From Galerina marginata (lineage: Eukaryota > Basidiomycota > Agaricomycetes > Agaricales > Galerinaceae), in the NCBI GenBank assembly GCA_023014335.1, contig JAECYW010000018.1:1588445-1652444 (forward strand): a stretch of DNA of 64,000 nt. The letters are read 5' to 3'. Both the position numbers and the translations under genes were made by a program. Position 1 is the first letter of the stretch. The number at the start of each line of letters is the position of its first letter. Below are positions 10,836-22,335 of the stretch, piece after piece. Under the pieces are notes generated by a model. The model saw only the letters and a program-made list of their open reading frames with translations. It was not told the DNA's origin and did not search any database.

Positions 10836-13527
10836 CTACGATGGTTCATGATTCATATTATGCCCCTCTCTACATCGCTAGAATGCAGATGAGTTTCTAA
10901 GACCAGGTGGGAGAGCGTCGATGAAGTTACTAACCTTGAGATAATCAACGACTGCTTGTTCGACTTTTGTCTTATCTTCTGCCCAAGCTAGCCGCGGCAA
11001 TTCTTGCGCTCGTACAGGGTCTAATTTATGATTCTCGAGGTAATTGATTAGATCAGTGTTGAACTCGGATTCTCCTAGGAGGAACGGTAGATATTGTAGT
11101 CCAGCTTGGAAGGTTTCTTTTGTTTTCCGCTCTCGGAAGATTTTGTCATCGTGTTCTTGACGGTACCAAGTCCATTCGGGCGGGAGTTTGTACTGATAGA
11201 GCTTACCACTTTCATAAATAAATTAAGGTTAACGTCTTTCTGATCGCGAAATATTCAAAAGACCTACGGCTTTTTGGGTTCGAAGAGATATTTTGCGATA
11301 TTAAGGGCGACGCGCGTGTAATGTGAGCTTGTTATAAGATAGCGCCCCGCTCTTTCGCGGTCGGTGAGGAACTGCGATAACATGTGTCTGTAAGGATCGA
11401 AGGTCTGCTTCAAACCCATTAGGTGGAGACCTCGTCGATCGATCTCTTCCTGCTCGACGGTCTGTTCTTGGGGAAGACCGAGTAGCGGCCACATATGAAT
11501 CCAGTCCCAAAGCAAATGAGGATATGTCACGAATGTCAGGAGATCTGTCAGATACTCGTCCGCGAAATAGTTTTTCAGCTCAGCGTGTAAGTACTGATCC
11601 CAGGCGAGCATGTGACGGTCGTACAAATCCTTCTGCGGATCAGGGTATGTCTGTCGGCGGAAGAAAGAATTTCGAGCTCAGAATGTGATAATAGACGAGA
11701 AAACACGAGGATTACGAGAAAGGAAGACGTACGAGGGAACGAAACCATTGGAACAAGTGCGGCAGTTCCGACCATGCCTGGTCAAAGGGGCCGCCACCGT
11801 CATTCCACGTTTTACAGGTAGTCATCCAAATTGAAATATCAAAGTTAAGTAGGTCAGTCAGCAGTTCGTGGGTCAGGACCGAATATCTGCAGTGGGTTAC
11901 GAGCGCCTGACCGGCGTACTGATGAACGAATTTGTGACCTAAAAATTCCGAGTTAAAAGCTATTTTTAAGCTGCTCTAGATAGCGCCTACCGGAAAGCAA
12001 ATTCCGAGCACATGAACGTGCGAGTTCAGCGTGGACTTTGACTGAATTTATGAAGTACCTTCCAGCCCGCGATCGATCTGTAAGAAAATCGATAAGGGAG
12101 CTATGCAGAATCCGGATCCCTGATTCCCCAGCTTTGGCGCTCGTCGCTGAGACCGAGTTCCTCCTGGAATCGGGGACGCTAAGAATCGAGTGAAGATCAG
12201 CTAAAATAAACGAGACGTCTCCTCGATTCAGAGACAGTAGCTCTTCGAGAAAACGCGGGTCTGTGACAGGTATAGGAAGCTCGGGCTCGTTGGGAGCAGT
12301 CTTCTTGGAAAAGAGTCGCTGTGCGAAAAGAATGGCACCGAGTATGCGTAAAACGCCTTTGATATTGTGAACAGAGGCGAATATATGTCTGTACAAGCAA
12401 TCGAGTTCTGCAAAAGGGATGTCGCCTATAGGATTCGAGATTCTGAGAACGGCGTCCAAGCGTTCTACCGGTCTATGCTGAGCAGAGTCCACGTATTTAA
12501 TTACGGTCGACGCATAGATGAACTGTCCAGAAGCGCGCTGAACTAAGGATTGGATCGTCTGAGACGTCGGCCAAGTGGCGGGGATGTAAGTCCTCAGAGG
12601 ATGGGTTTGCTTGATGTTGTCGAACTTGGTCCAAAAATAACGCTTGATTTCGGCATCTGGGAGATAGTGTTCATCAAGAACGATGGTGTAGATGATATCA
12701 CGCAGGTCGTACGAGTTGAACGAGTCGCGGATGGGAGGTTCGGGTCGACTAGCGATGAGGATAAAGAGAGGGACCTTTCTGTGGATGAGCGCCGTGGACA
12801 GAATTCGCACAATGTAGCGCTGGACGTTAGCGCCTTGACACTCGTCTAGACCATCAATCACAACGAGGCGCGCCCATTTCTTGGAAGTTCCACGCTTATC
12901 ACCGAGGGCCGTGTACGCCTGCAGGAGCGGATTGACGATAAGCGTTTGGAGTTGGGTCTCAAGAGAGCCGGCGAAAACGGATGGATCGCTCTCGACTGCC
13001 TGTGCGATGTAACGGCGTGTCTCGGGGATGGATATCGAAATTTGGTGTGCTATGGTCGCCATGAAATGCTTTTCCGTGTTCAGCCCAGCGATACCCTTGG
13101 CAAAAAAAAAGGACGCAGCTAGTAAACCCCGGTCATCGCATAGCTGCGAGATCGATTGCGCGATGGAGGACTTCCCTGAGCCACCCGGTCCATATATCCA
13201 AAGCATGCCACACTCCCTCCTCTCATCGTTCAGCCAGTTCGTGATCATGGATAAAATCGATGTTCGAGTCCGTGGTTGGCATTTGGGATCCGGGCACTTG
13301 CGTCCAGAGTTGTGGAATGCACCTGGTGCGATACGTCGTTCGAGAGTGTCGGTACCTTCAGATTTCGGTGAGTGGGGAAACATCGTGTTAAGTCATGGGA
13401 AATGACAGAATCTCAACGTACCGCGGCGCCCGCTAGGGGCTACGGCGTGTTCGCCCGCAACCTTTGATGACCCCCTCCCGTTCTTCGTCGGTGTTGAGCC
13501 CACTGTGTGAGGTGTGGAAGCAAGCAT
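10836..13527 (-). CDS. NACHT/STAND NTPase
   Basis: Exons (minus): 13527-13422, 13355-11991, 11938-11733, 11650-11268, 11208-10935, 10877-10836; total 2,376 nt, 791 residues. If the last intron is not removed, the frame ends at 10878. The layout is a basic N-terminus, then AFHNSGRKCPDPKC (the segment usually preceding NACHT in these proteins), Walker A GPGGSGKSS at about residues 91-99, and Walker B VVIDGLDECQ at about 200-209. The C-terminal helical part carries the HSSLIDFLTDRSRAGRYF module. A second, similar FLTDRERAGRYL module lies about 175 residues further on. The first intron (GTACGT...CTGAAG) removes the ATG at 13383 that would otherwise be the start. Such proteins are large, variable families in mushrooms, linked by inference to non-self recognition and cell death control. 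No effector or repeat domain is recognised. Confidence 0.82.
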
Positions 13528-14795
13528 AGCAGGCAAGGGACGGACCAGCGCTAAGTGGGATGATGGGAGTCAATGAGAGAAAGGCTTGACACTGCCTCGC
13601 TCTAGAGACTTAAACGACACGTGTGGGAGATCGAGAGGAAAAGTTTTATTAAGCGCCTAAAATAAGCAAAACGTAACTGTCACTGATCATCTGTCGACAG
13701 GCGTCACTGCCGCTGCTCCATTACAGGCGCCGAAAGTCCCTGAGAGCCAATTTTGGTATTGCCGGGACCTTGATCTCACCCCTAGCTTGCACGGGCGTTT
13801 ATCAGTGAGCGTTTTCATACAAAAGACAAGCGCTCAAGATCTAATAATCCATTTGGAACCCTAATAGGCGCTGGAACTTATATCGTTGTGGGAGGGTCGC
13901 CGGAGGACGCAGAAAACAACGGATTTTCAAGACACTGGGGCCCGATGTGTCCCCATTTTGTTTCAATGTCCGACAGGTCAGCGGAAATTTTGATCCTCGT
14001 GTCACTTTGAAGACTCGTTTTTTTAGGTCTGCCCCGACGTCCAGTGTCTCACCCACAAAACAGTCCCACAGATCCGTTGTCTCTAAGCGCCAATGCTCTT
14101 TTTGATTCCATCTAAGCATCGTTTTACAACCGGCTGTTGCGCGATGAGCTGATGATGCTCATGGACCTCCTATTTCACACGGTGAAACTCCAAGGTGATG
14201 TGATGTGATTTGATGTGATGATAATAAGTCTCGGCGGCCCTGCCACGTTTGGCGCCGATCGGCGCTTCAGCTTGCCCTTGTCAACACACAGCCTTCATGA
14301 CTTCATCCCTTGGCCGCATGGGTAGGGTGCACACCGGAAACGAGGATGCTTCCTGGATCCATGGAGGGTGACAATCGCCACCTCACGGCTGCCGCATCTG
14401 TGTCATTCAGTGCAAGTGCCAGGCGTCTCAAGCGCGGCCGTAAAATACTAATTATGACATGCGAATGACATCGATGAATTCACAAGGGGTTAACCAAATT
14501 TAGATAGTGCAGTATGATTCGAACGCCGAAAACCCGAGACGACACGTTCAAAAAGCGCTCATGAGGGGCAACCGTGGGAAGCGAACGATAGAACCTAAAA
14601 GCAGGTAAAAATAGTTTTTCGGCGGGAATAATTGCAAATTGCAGCAACAGGGATCGCAAGAAGGAGACCATTGAACTTCTAATGTGCAGCTTGGGTGAAG
14701 GAGACTGAAATAGGAGAATTACTATAATAAAAAAAGTGTGAATTAGGTGAGAGGCTCCCTGCATACTACCTGCAAAGCTGAATACGCCAAAAAGA
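13528..14795. other. Intergenic between NACHT gene and tRNA
   Basis: Nothing convincing is coded here. A small imperfect array of GATGTGAT-like units lies at about 14193-14220. The 90-codon open frames on the minus strand have no recognisable features. Confidence 0.5.
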
Positions 14796-14906
14796 CCACG
14801 CCAGTAGGACTCGAACCTACGCCCTCAGAGAGGAAAAGATGTTCGGCTTATTAGGTCATCTGACCGCCTTCTAATCTTTCGCTTTAGACCACTCAGCCAT
14901 AGCGCC
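14796..14906 (-). tRNA. tRNA-Ser(AGA) with 28-nt intron
   Basis: Class II tRNA read on the minus strand. The D arm is GCT...AGC, and the anticodon stem AAAGA pairs with TCTTT. The anticodon AGA is followed by A37 and an intron (14868-14841). The variable-arm stem is CCTC/GAGG, and the T arm is GTAGG-TTCGAGT-CCTAC. The run GCGAAAGATTAGAA is the same as in other eukaryotic tRNA-Ser(AGA). A TTTTT pol III stop follows within a few bases. The acceptor stem pairs at positions 2-7 (two of them G-T), but position 1 (G) faces G at 72, a mismatch. The gene may therefore be slightly degenerate, or the stem may be repaired otherwise. Confidence 0.85.
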
Positions 14907-17900
14907 GTGTGAGTATCCTGTTTCTTTATTTCTATATCGGTTGGCGCACCATTGATGCCAAAGCCCGACAACCGTCCCGTTACTTTCATTGAGCCGATGT
15001 ACATTCTCCTTGACATTCTCACTGGGCAGTCGATGACTGACCATCGTGCACTTTGAAGTTTAATGAACGCATTTAGAATGGACGGTCGGTCGGAGCATAA
15101 GAGTTCCTGTCAGTGTCATTACCCGAGTATATTTCAAATTACGGAACAAAAGAAAAAGCTTAAACGCCGGTGGGCGTTTGGTGAAAAAACGGGGGCCGGT
15201 AATAAGCGCCCCGACATCCACACGTTACAAGTGAAATATGACCCCATTTTGGGGCTTACGGATGAATGTCTCCGCTGTGCTGCATGGTCCATGGGTACCT
15301 TGGCGGAAGTCACCTGCCTCGTTGTCTCCAATAACTCCGGCCATTGACGCCGAGCGCCAACTAAGATACCACACGGGACGTAAGAAGGACCACAGCACCG
15401 CGCGATCTGTTCGGAAGAATACTCGCACGAGGTTTATTTATGTACAGTGCTCTAAATACTCATGGAACTTTTCTCTCGTTCGTGTAATCCTAGACTGTAC
15501 CAAGAGCATTGCACCTCACAACCCTGGAGAAAATCGTGTGCGCCTATTTGAAAGTGGCCTAATTTCTTCCCAAGAGCTGTCGTCAACTTATTAGCCGCCC
15601 ATCCAGACGGGACTCCTATAAGGAAGTGCAGCAATCAGCGCGTAATTCAAATTATCCAAGTGCGGTGACATCGCAGTGATTCTTACAGTCCTAAGCTCAT
15701 CTGATTCATTTAATCAGATTACATTAAAGCTCTAGTTAGTTCTTCCCAGACCCACGGCCTAGAGGTGTTCCAGATACGATGAACGTGGTAAGTCCGGGGT
15801 ATAATTAGAACACAGGATTGCCACGAGCGGCTAATCGTGGTCTCTAATCAAAGACGACCTGTTACATCTACGAGAACGTTCAGTCCACGAACTTGAGAAG
15901 GGAATTCCCAGCCCGTGCCGGGTAGGCATCCTTCCCGAGGCTTACTGAAAGGAAGTACTGTAGTTAGACTGATTACATTTGTACACGTTTGTGAAGGAAA
16001 CGCAGAGAGAGGTAATCCATAATTTCAGATGAGTTTGAGTTACTGTAAACTACTAGCTTTCCTATGCGCTCTCCAGACGCTAGTCAGCAAATTTTAACCT
16101 ATCAAAAAAAAGTCTCGAGTCCGCGTCTTGAAAAATATGTATTCGTGAATAATTGATCATGGGCCTATATCCAAAATCATTCTCGGTAGCCAAATATTCA
16201 CAGCTTAACCTGCAAGACCGATGAAACTATCTTCACAACAAAGTCAAGTTTCAGTGCCTTAAAGTGCTCACGTTCGAAGCTTTCAGATATTACCCAACTT
16301 TAAATAGTCGTGAGGTATCTGAGAATGCATACTTTGCAACTACTTTGAACTTTCGAAGAAAGATCTTTAACTCATTGTCGCTCAAGGATATCGATTCTAG
16401 ATTCCGCGGTCCTGCAAGCACTTGTAGGGATCCGATATTCCAGAGGCAAGCCGAACTGTGGTAGCTCAAAGCACGTTCTTTTTCGCCTCAATCTCTCCGG
16501 TCTTTAATTGGAAAAACTTTCTGCGACATGCAGTCCACCGCTACAGCAGTCATCGCTAAACGCTCATCTTTCAGACCCATGAATTCGCCCATCTTTGTAG
16601 ATACGCATGTGACTTTAGGTTACCTCGGCTTTTGAAATACTTATGTTAACAGTTTCGAACTCCCTGCTCGATTTTGAGGAGTATTTTCGTTCGGTTTAGG
16701 CCTAATATCGCCCCCACGCCACAGCTTTTCCTCACTACCTTTCGTAATTCGGTTTGTAACTACCATTGATGAAGTGGGTGGCGGGCATTCTAACTTCAAT
16801 TAAAATGCCGCTTGCAGCGTAGGTAAGCTCATCTGCGGGAATTTCAAAATTCATTGGAAATTTTTGGCATTGGAATGGACTATTGCAATGATTTAGCTTC
16901 AGAGTGCTCGTTATGCTCCAGTCAAGTCATTTCCTCGCCCAAACCAATCCCCAATATTCAGGAGGATTTAACAATTTCCGTGTACACGCTACGATGACCT
17001 CTCAGTGAATTATCAATGCTTCGATTGGCCACTGGTCTTCTCAACGGTTACTGTTCTTCCAGTAGCAGAAGAAACATGGAGCTAAGGTTGCGATTGATCT
17101 TTTCCAGCAGACTTCGGCGGCTCGAAGGCTGACATAAACCTGTGTGTTCCAGAAAAAATGATTGTTGCAATTATGAGGAGGGCGGTATTTTCCAACTTGC
17201 TGGTCATTTAACTGGGCACATGGACCCACAGTTAAAAAATGCGTCATACCTTTGTGAAGATCATGCTTGTTGTAGGCAATTTTCACCGCGACAACGGTAT
17301 TCGTCCGAAAAGGTAGTATGTATAAGCAGGTCCGAAATACCCGTCGTTGACACCTTGCTTTGAATCGAAGTTTGGAAGGTGTCGTGAATATAAGTGCACC
17401 GATACTGAGTATTGCCTCAAATAAGCCACATCTTCGTTTTCATTTCACAACTGGAATGAACCGACCGCACTGACATAGAGACTGAATGGGTGAAACAAGT
17501 TGATACCGGAACCACGGTGGCCGACTCTTTTTCGCTTCCAATCCGGATGCAAACCGCGTCGAAGTCGGTACGCATATGCGCAGCCGAAGATGAGTTTGAA
17601 AACCTGGGTTCCGAAGGTGGAGAAAATGTATTTTGTGCCATTAAAATCGAAACGTTGTCAAGCTAAATTGTAGTTTTGGAGCCTTGCCACACGGAACACA
17701 TTCATAAACTCCTCTTCTCTCTGATAAATTGAAGGACGAGAGGAAATGCGTCGGTTCTTGCAACGGAGGGATTGTTGCCGACGTTCTAGCTCTGTCATGT
17801 CCTGTCATGAGGACAACAGGAAGAATGATTCGCAAGCAATTCCTTGCGCGAACAAGACCGCCACCGTCGAGAATGAATTTCATCCCTGGCTCATGTAGGG

Positions 17901-17950
17901 TAACCATATAAAAGCTACAGCTCAAACCCATAACGCTATTCCAAGTAATC
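14907..17950. other. 3 kb without a convincing gene
   Basis: No long open frame, known motif, tandem array or terminal repeat is seen on either strand. Frames of 60-118 codons overlap in opposite directions and lack splice support. The last 50 bases hold the promoter of the next gene. Confidence 0.5.
17907..17914 (+). promoter_or_regulatory. TATA box of small secreted protein gene
   Basis: TATAAAAG, 37 nt before the ATG at 17951. Confidence 0.55.
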
Positions 17951-18517
17951 ATGAAGCTCCTCTGTGCTCTGGATCCTCCTCGTGGCCAACGCTCTCTGCG
18001 CTTTTGCCGATCTGCCAATCCCTCTCCCGCCTCTCAATGTCCCACTCGACCTCGTCCCAGAGTACCTTAAACTGTTTAAGCTGTGCAACAACGGCGGGGC
18101 CAACTCGGTGAAGTAATTCATCCCCGTTGACAATTCTTTGCTACGTTAATGGTCCGCTATGCTTCTTAGTACGTAGGAGTGCTATATCAAGACGGTTCCT
18201 ATGTAACCTACAACTTCGGTCAATGTTATCCCTATGAACTCTCGGATGGCACTACATTGGCAAAGATGGCAGTCTTTTGCAAGACTTCTACCTGCTTCAA
18301 TAACCCGTATGTGCATCTATCCTACTTAGTAGCATCTAGTTCCCGTTTCTCATTGTGGCCGGCTTGGTGAATTATCGATAGCAATCCGGATTGCACTGGC
18401 GGAGCTGTGCCGCCTGTTCCTGTTCCGGTCCCAGTCGCTCTCACTTTGGTGAATGCGGCAGACTTTGTTCAACTTATTGGCCAGGGTGCGACATGCCAGA
18501 GGGGTCCGCTCTCATAG
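17951..18517 (+). pseudogene. Small secreted protein gene with frameshift in signal peptide
   Basis: Exons 17951-18107, 18170-18306, 18382-18517, with GTGAAG...TTCTTAG and GTATGT...ATCGATAG introns. Exons 2 and 3 join in phase with exon 1 and give a protein of about 140 residues: a hydrophobic start (ILLVANALCAFA), a proline-rich segment, LCNNGG, a central part with QCYPYEL and FCKTSTC, and a proline-valine tract before the end GQGATCQ. The ATG at 17951 (MKLLCAL) is out of frame with the rest by one base around 17965-17972, and the exon total is 3n+1. It is either a single-base mutation that silences the gene or a sequencing error. A TATA box is correctly placed. No family is recognised. Confidence 0.6.
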
Positions 18518-18685
18518 AAGGATGGGCTAGTAAATCGGTGTACAATGCGGCAATTTCTCTATTCTTTATCTGCCGATCTACCTTTATATACCAGCCCCAA
18601 TGCAAGATCGTATAAAGCCAGACCCCTGAAAGCAGCCCATTGACGAGTGAAGTATCTAGTCGTTCTTCCTTCTCCGGCTGTCAAG

Positions 18686-20182
18686 TCAACCCGCTGCTCT
18701 AGAGACACTTGTCTGCTTCATCGGCATTACCGCCTCTACCAAATTCAATCCAGAGACATATTCTGTCTGGGCATGTCCAAAACAATCAATCCGAATCGTC
18801 GGAAGTTCCGAAACTCTGCGCAATATGAGGAACTCGTCGAGAATAGAGGTGAAATCAGGGTTGGATTGAACACGATCGTTAAGGAGGATTTGATTCAATC
18901 GGGGGATGAGGGGGACAAGCCTGTTGTCAGACATACGGTCCATAAGAAATTTGATAACTGTGGCGTCGGGATAAACCAGAGTAGTTATAGACGAAAAATC
19001 AGAAAATAAGTCTTTCGGGGCCATAATTATACGCGGATCCGATTCCAATCGAAGTACCTGTGCTGAGGTGCCAATTAGCGGGAAAAATGTGGCAGCGTGA
19101 GCGTCCTTCATCGTGAGTGTAAACGAACCCAATCGGACATTCGTCCTCTGGTGAAGACTGGATAATGTCGTCATATCTGAATATGGTGTAGATATGTACC
19201 AGCCGACGTGGTATTGGGGCGGCCATTCTCTCATGGCATCTCGGATAATTTGACGAATTTCGGGCAGCATTCTGGTGCTGCTAAGCAAGGAAGATAGGAT
19301 TCTAACGGAGCAGGTAGGTGGTTTATTGATAACTCCGAGCAAGTGTGTTAATTACGTCCAGACTTCCACTGAGGAAAAGGCATCGACAGTTGTGGAAGGT
19401 CCACCGTGACCTGAGACCGACGGATAATGAAGGAGTAGGCGTCGCCAACCCGACCCCCGACATTTGACTCCGTGTCGTGCATTCTAAGGGAGATTAGAGC
19501 AGGCATGCCTTGTAAAGCCTGCACGAACAAAGCAGGGTTCCAGGAGCGTGGAGGGAAGATCTCGATGTCAAGAGAGGTTAATTGCTGGAATAATGGGGCC
19601 CGAAAATTGAACGAACAGCCCGTAAGTTGTAGATGGTGGAGACGAGGGAGTCGTGCCTGCAAGATCGGAATCCGGCAATGGATGGAAAATGGGTCGATGG
19701 ACAGTAGAATATCTTGTGGAAAATGAACAGAAATAGAGGTCAAAGTTTTTGAATGCTGCTTCGATGAAAGAAGTAATTGATGAAATTATGTGTGCCTTCA
19801 TGGAGGCGTCTGCTAGTTTAAAGGAGGGCGGATCGATGTGGAACACGATTTCTTTACACGGCAACGAAGTAAAACGATGGGGAGAGGCTTCCGAGGATGG
19901 CCAGAAGATGGTCACGGACACGGGCCTTGCTTGAGCGCGGCGCAATACCTCTTCCCTCCACACCTCTTTTCCGCCAGCAAATTCCACGACCTGTGCCCAT
20001 AATGACGCGTCCGAAATCGCAAGATCGCGCCAGAGAGTGCAGACCTGAGAAATAGCTCTCAGAGTAGCAGAACCATCATAGATAGCTGCCTGTGTTTGTC
20101 TGTCTCGAACTATAAACGCGCATAGCGAAAATATCTCACTGAGCACGTCAGGCGGAAGCTCTGGATACCAGATATGGTCCAT
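18686..20182 (-). pseudogene. F-box protein gene, broken
   Basis: Read from 20182 down. The first frame starts MDHIWYPELPPDVLSEIFSL, with CTLWRDLAISDASLWAQV, the classic agaricomycete F-box start (LPxDVLxEIF...W...A...LW). The reading frame changes near 19745 (in an A5 run), after which a leucine-rich part continues in another frame (LPRLHHLQLTGCSF). It changes again after a stop at 19348, and the C-terminal part ends at 18686. Each piece reads well, and no intron with proper signals joins them. An intact F-box protein would recruit targets to an SCF ubiquitin ligase; this copy probably cannot. Sequencing error at both places is possible but less likely. Confidence 0.7.
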
Positions 20183-20297
20183 AGGAATGACTCCGATAGA
20201 TTCTTGCTAGCTTCAGATTAGGAAAGCCTAAAGACTATTCGTTCAATCCGTTCTTGCTTGTAATGACGACAAAAAATCAACTGCACCTGTGCGTTTA

Positions 20298-20501
20298 CAG
20301 CTAAATTCAAAACGTTAGACCAGCTCGGCTCGCGTTCCAGCATAGCACTTTATTTGTTTGTGCTGCGAGTCTAAACCGAAAAAGGCATGCCGGTGATGGG
20401 ATCAGCAGCATCTATGTTCCTATTGGCCAAAGGCTTCAGCTCCGCCCAAAACTCTGAAGAGGAACAGGAACCGAGCTGGTCTAACGTTTTGAATTTAGCT
20501 G
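20298..20501. mobile_element. 204-bp MITE-like element with TA target duplication
   Basis: The outer ends form a perfect 31-bp terminal inverted repeat, starting CAGCTAAATTCAAAACGTTA and continuing to about 43 bp with three mismatches (left 20296-20338, right 20461-20503, including the flanking TA). TA at both borders is the target duplication expected for Tc1/mariner-type transposition. The interior has no coding capacity, so it would need a transposase from elsewhere. The family assignment rests only on the TA duplication. Confidence 0.85.
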
Positions 20502-21366
20502 TACCCTGAAAACCGAGTTGTCGAACTGAATGGAAGGGCTTGGGACAACCTCCGTTAAATTCCAAACGTTAACGTGGCTATGCTCGGGCTCGGGTGACGA
20601 TGAGTATTGATGACTAAACCCGCCAACTTCTCACGAGACCTGGGTGAGGCATCTCAACTTTTCTTCTTTGTTAACCTCGACACAACCTCGACAAGATAAT
20701 GTGGATACAAGTAGCTTGAGTGAATATAGTAGGAATTCCCACTCTACCAGAGTTTTCATCTAACAGATGATCCGGTGTTAACAGGGTGACTCGGTTCAGG
20801 TCGTTTCTGCGTCGTTTTTTTCCCTTGACTTCCCGAGTCCCAGGCGACCCTTAAGCCTGATTACCACTTAGACACGCATACGGTTTGTTATAAAAATGTC
20901 TTCATTGAGCATTGAGCTAAGTACGAACGTTCTCAACAAAACAACTCGAGTCGCCGAAATAGGTAAATCACGCCATCAGCTTGGAATCGAATGCCTCGCC
21001 CCTCTGGCGTCTATCTTTACTCTGCCATGTTTCTCAAGCAAACCCGATGTGGCCACACTGTCGTCATCGTTGAAAGAGCTACGCATCCTACTCTAAGGAT
21101 GTCACTAAAGACTGGAACCTCGTGGAGCTTCGACAACATCAACCACTTTGTCCTGACGAAGCCACCGGAGCTCAATGTTGGGTGGTTGTTTCGTGCTCCA
21201 TTAATCTTTCGGCTGAAAGGAGCCTTGCCTAGACGCTTGTTGGGGGTCTGGCGACAGTTATGAGTGAGAAATTTTGCTGGGTCCCTCTCAATCTGAATTG
21301 CAGATTGCTTTCTCCCTTCAGTAAATCCCTCCTCCATTCACTTTAAATAAGTGCTCCTACGGTTAA
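20502..21366. other. Intergenic after the MITE
   Basis: Only short open frames are present. A TATAAAA-like string at about 20889 precedes an ATG at 20896, but the 66-codon frame has no recognisable feature. Confidence 0.45.
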
Positions 21367-21963
21367 ATGGAACAGTCCAACGACTTCTCAGTAAGTTTTC
21401 TTTTGTTTTTCCGTCCTCTTCGTGCCTGACTTTTTTGCGGTTTCTTTTGTTCCCTCGCCTAGGATCGATGTTGGTACAAGCCCAAGGGTCATTCCCAGGC
21501 TGTTCAAGTATGCACCCACACCGCACAGGTCGTTCGTTCCCCTATCCATTATTCATTACCCCGACAGTGTGCGAAACATGCACCCTCGCACCGAGAAGCC
21601 CTTCGAGGTCTCCACAAAGGGCATACCCACATTGCAAACGCCAGCGCCAAATTTTACTGTACTCATCTCCATTGCATGGCGCTTTCATCGGACCATGACT
21701 ATCCCTCCACAGCCATATCGAACAACCCTACGTCGATTACTGACCCCGGGCCAAAGAGAGGAACGAATCCGCATCAGCCACAACCCCGGCACGCTACTCG
21801 AATGTACGTTGATGAGCTTCATCCCAGCCGATCGTGGTATCGACCCAGGCGCGATCCACCACGGGGATTTGGCTCAACGAAGAACGCAAGTAAACCTCGA
21901 CCATACCCAGAAGTTGTGAGGCGTTGGTGTAGCGCTCTTCTAAATCGGATTTTTCCTACCTAA
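21367..21963 (+). CDS. Hypothetical His/Cys-rich protein (174 aa)
   Basis: Model: 21367-21390 and 21463-21963, a 72-nt GTAAGT...CGCCTAG intron and a 501-nt open last exon, 525 nt in all. The product is rich in histidine, cysteine, proline and arginine (for example CTHTAQ, HIANAS, YCTHLHC). No family is known to me. A second frame of the same strand is also open for about 165 codons (21422-21919) and has a plausible GTACGT donor at 21805, so the coding frame is not certain, and the whole may be non-coding. Confidence 0.3.
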
Positions 21964-22335
21964 GTGGTCTTAATCTCAATACATCTTGCAATTCCCACCG
22001 GATTTCTTAGCGCATATTTATCATTTATCATGACCTTCCACCAAGGGGATATTCTTTAGTAGCTTCTCACCTTCGCTGCCCCCAGTTTCTACATAGAATT
22101 AAAAAGGCAATGAAGGCGGCAAGAACCAGACCTAAGAATATCTTATACATTACTCTTTCATGCTGGCGTGCGTTGATCTGTCCTAGAGAACAGTATTCTC
22201 TGGTAATCACCCACTCAGAGTCAAAAGGCAGACTTAGGATAGTAATAAACGGTTTTAATTCACGTCCACTTGACACCCAATTCCTCTTCAAATCACAAGG
22301 GGCATAGCTGGACTTCGAATAATGTAAATACGTAA

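Noticed and set aside
11953..13383. NACHT gene as a single-exon 476-residue protein starting at 13383
   Set aside because: The five-intron model extends the protein on both sides with agreeing phases, and its upstream exon ends in GTACGT. The stop at 11953 lies inside intron 2.
13841..14764. 90-codon frames upstream of the tRNA
   Set aside because: They are short, featureless and not supported by promoters or introns.
17641..18018. 125-codon frame on the minus strand
   Set aside because: It lies opposite the promoter and first exon of the small secreted protein gene and has no features of its own.
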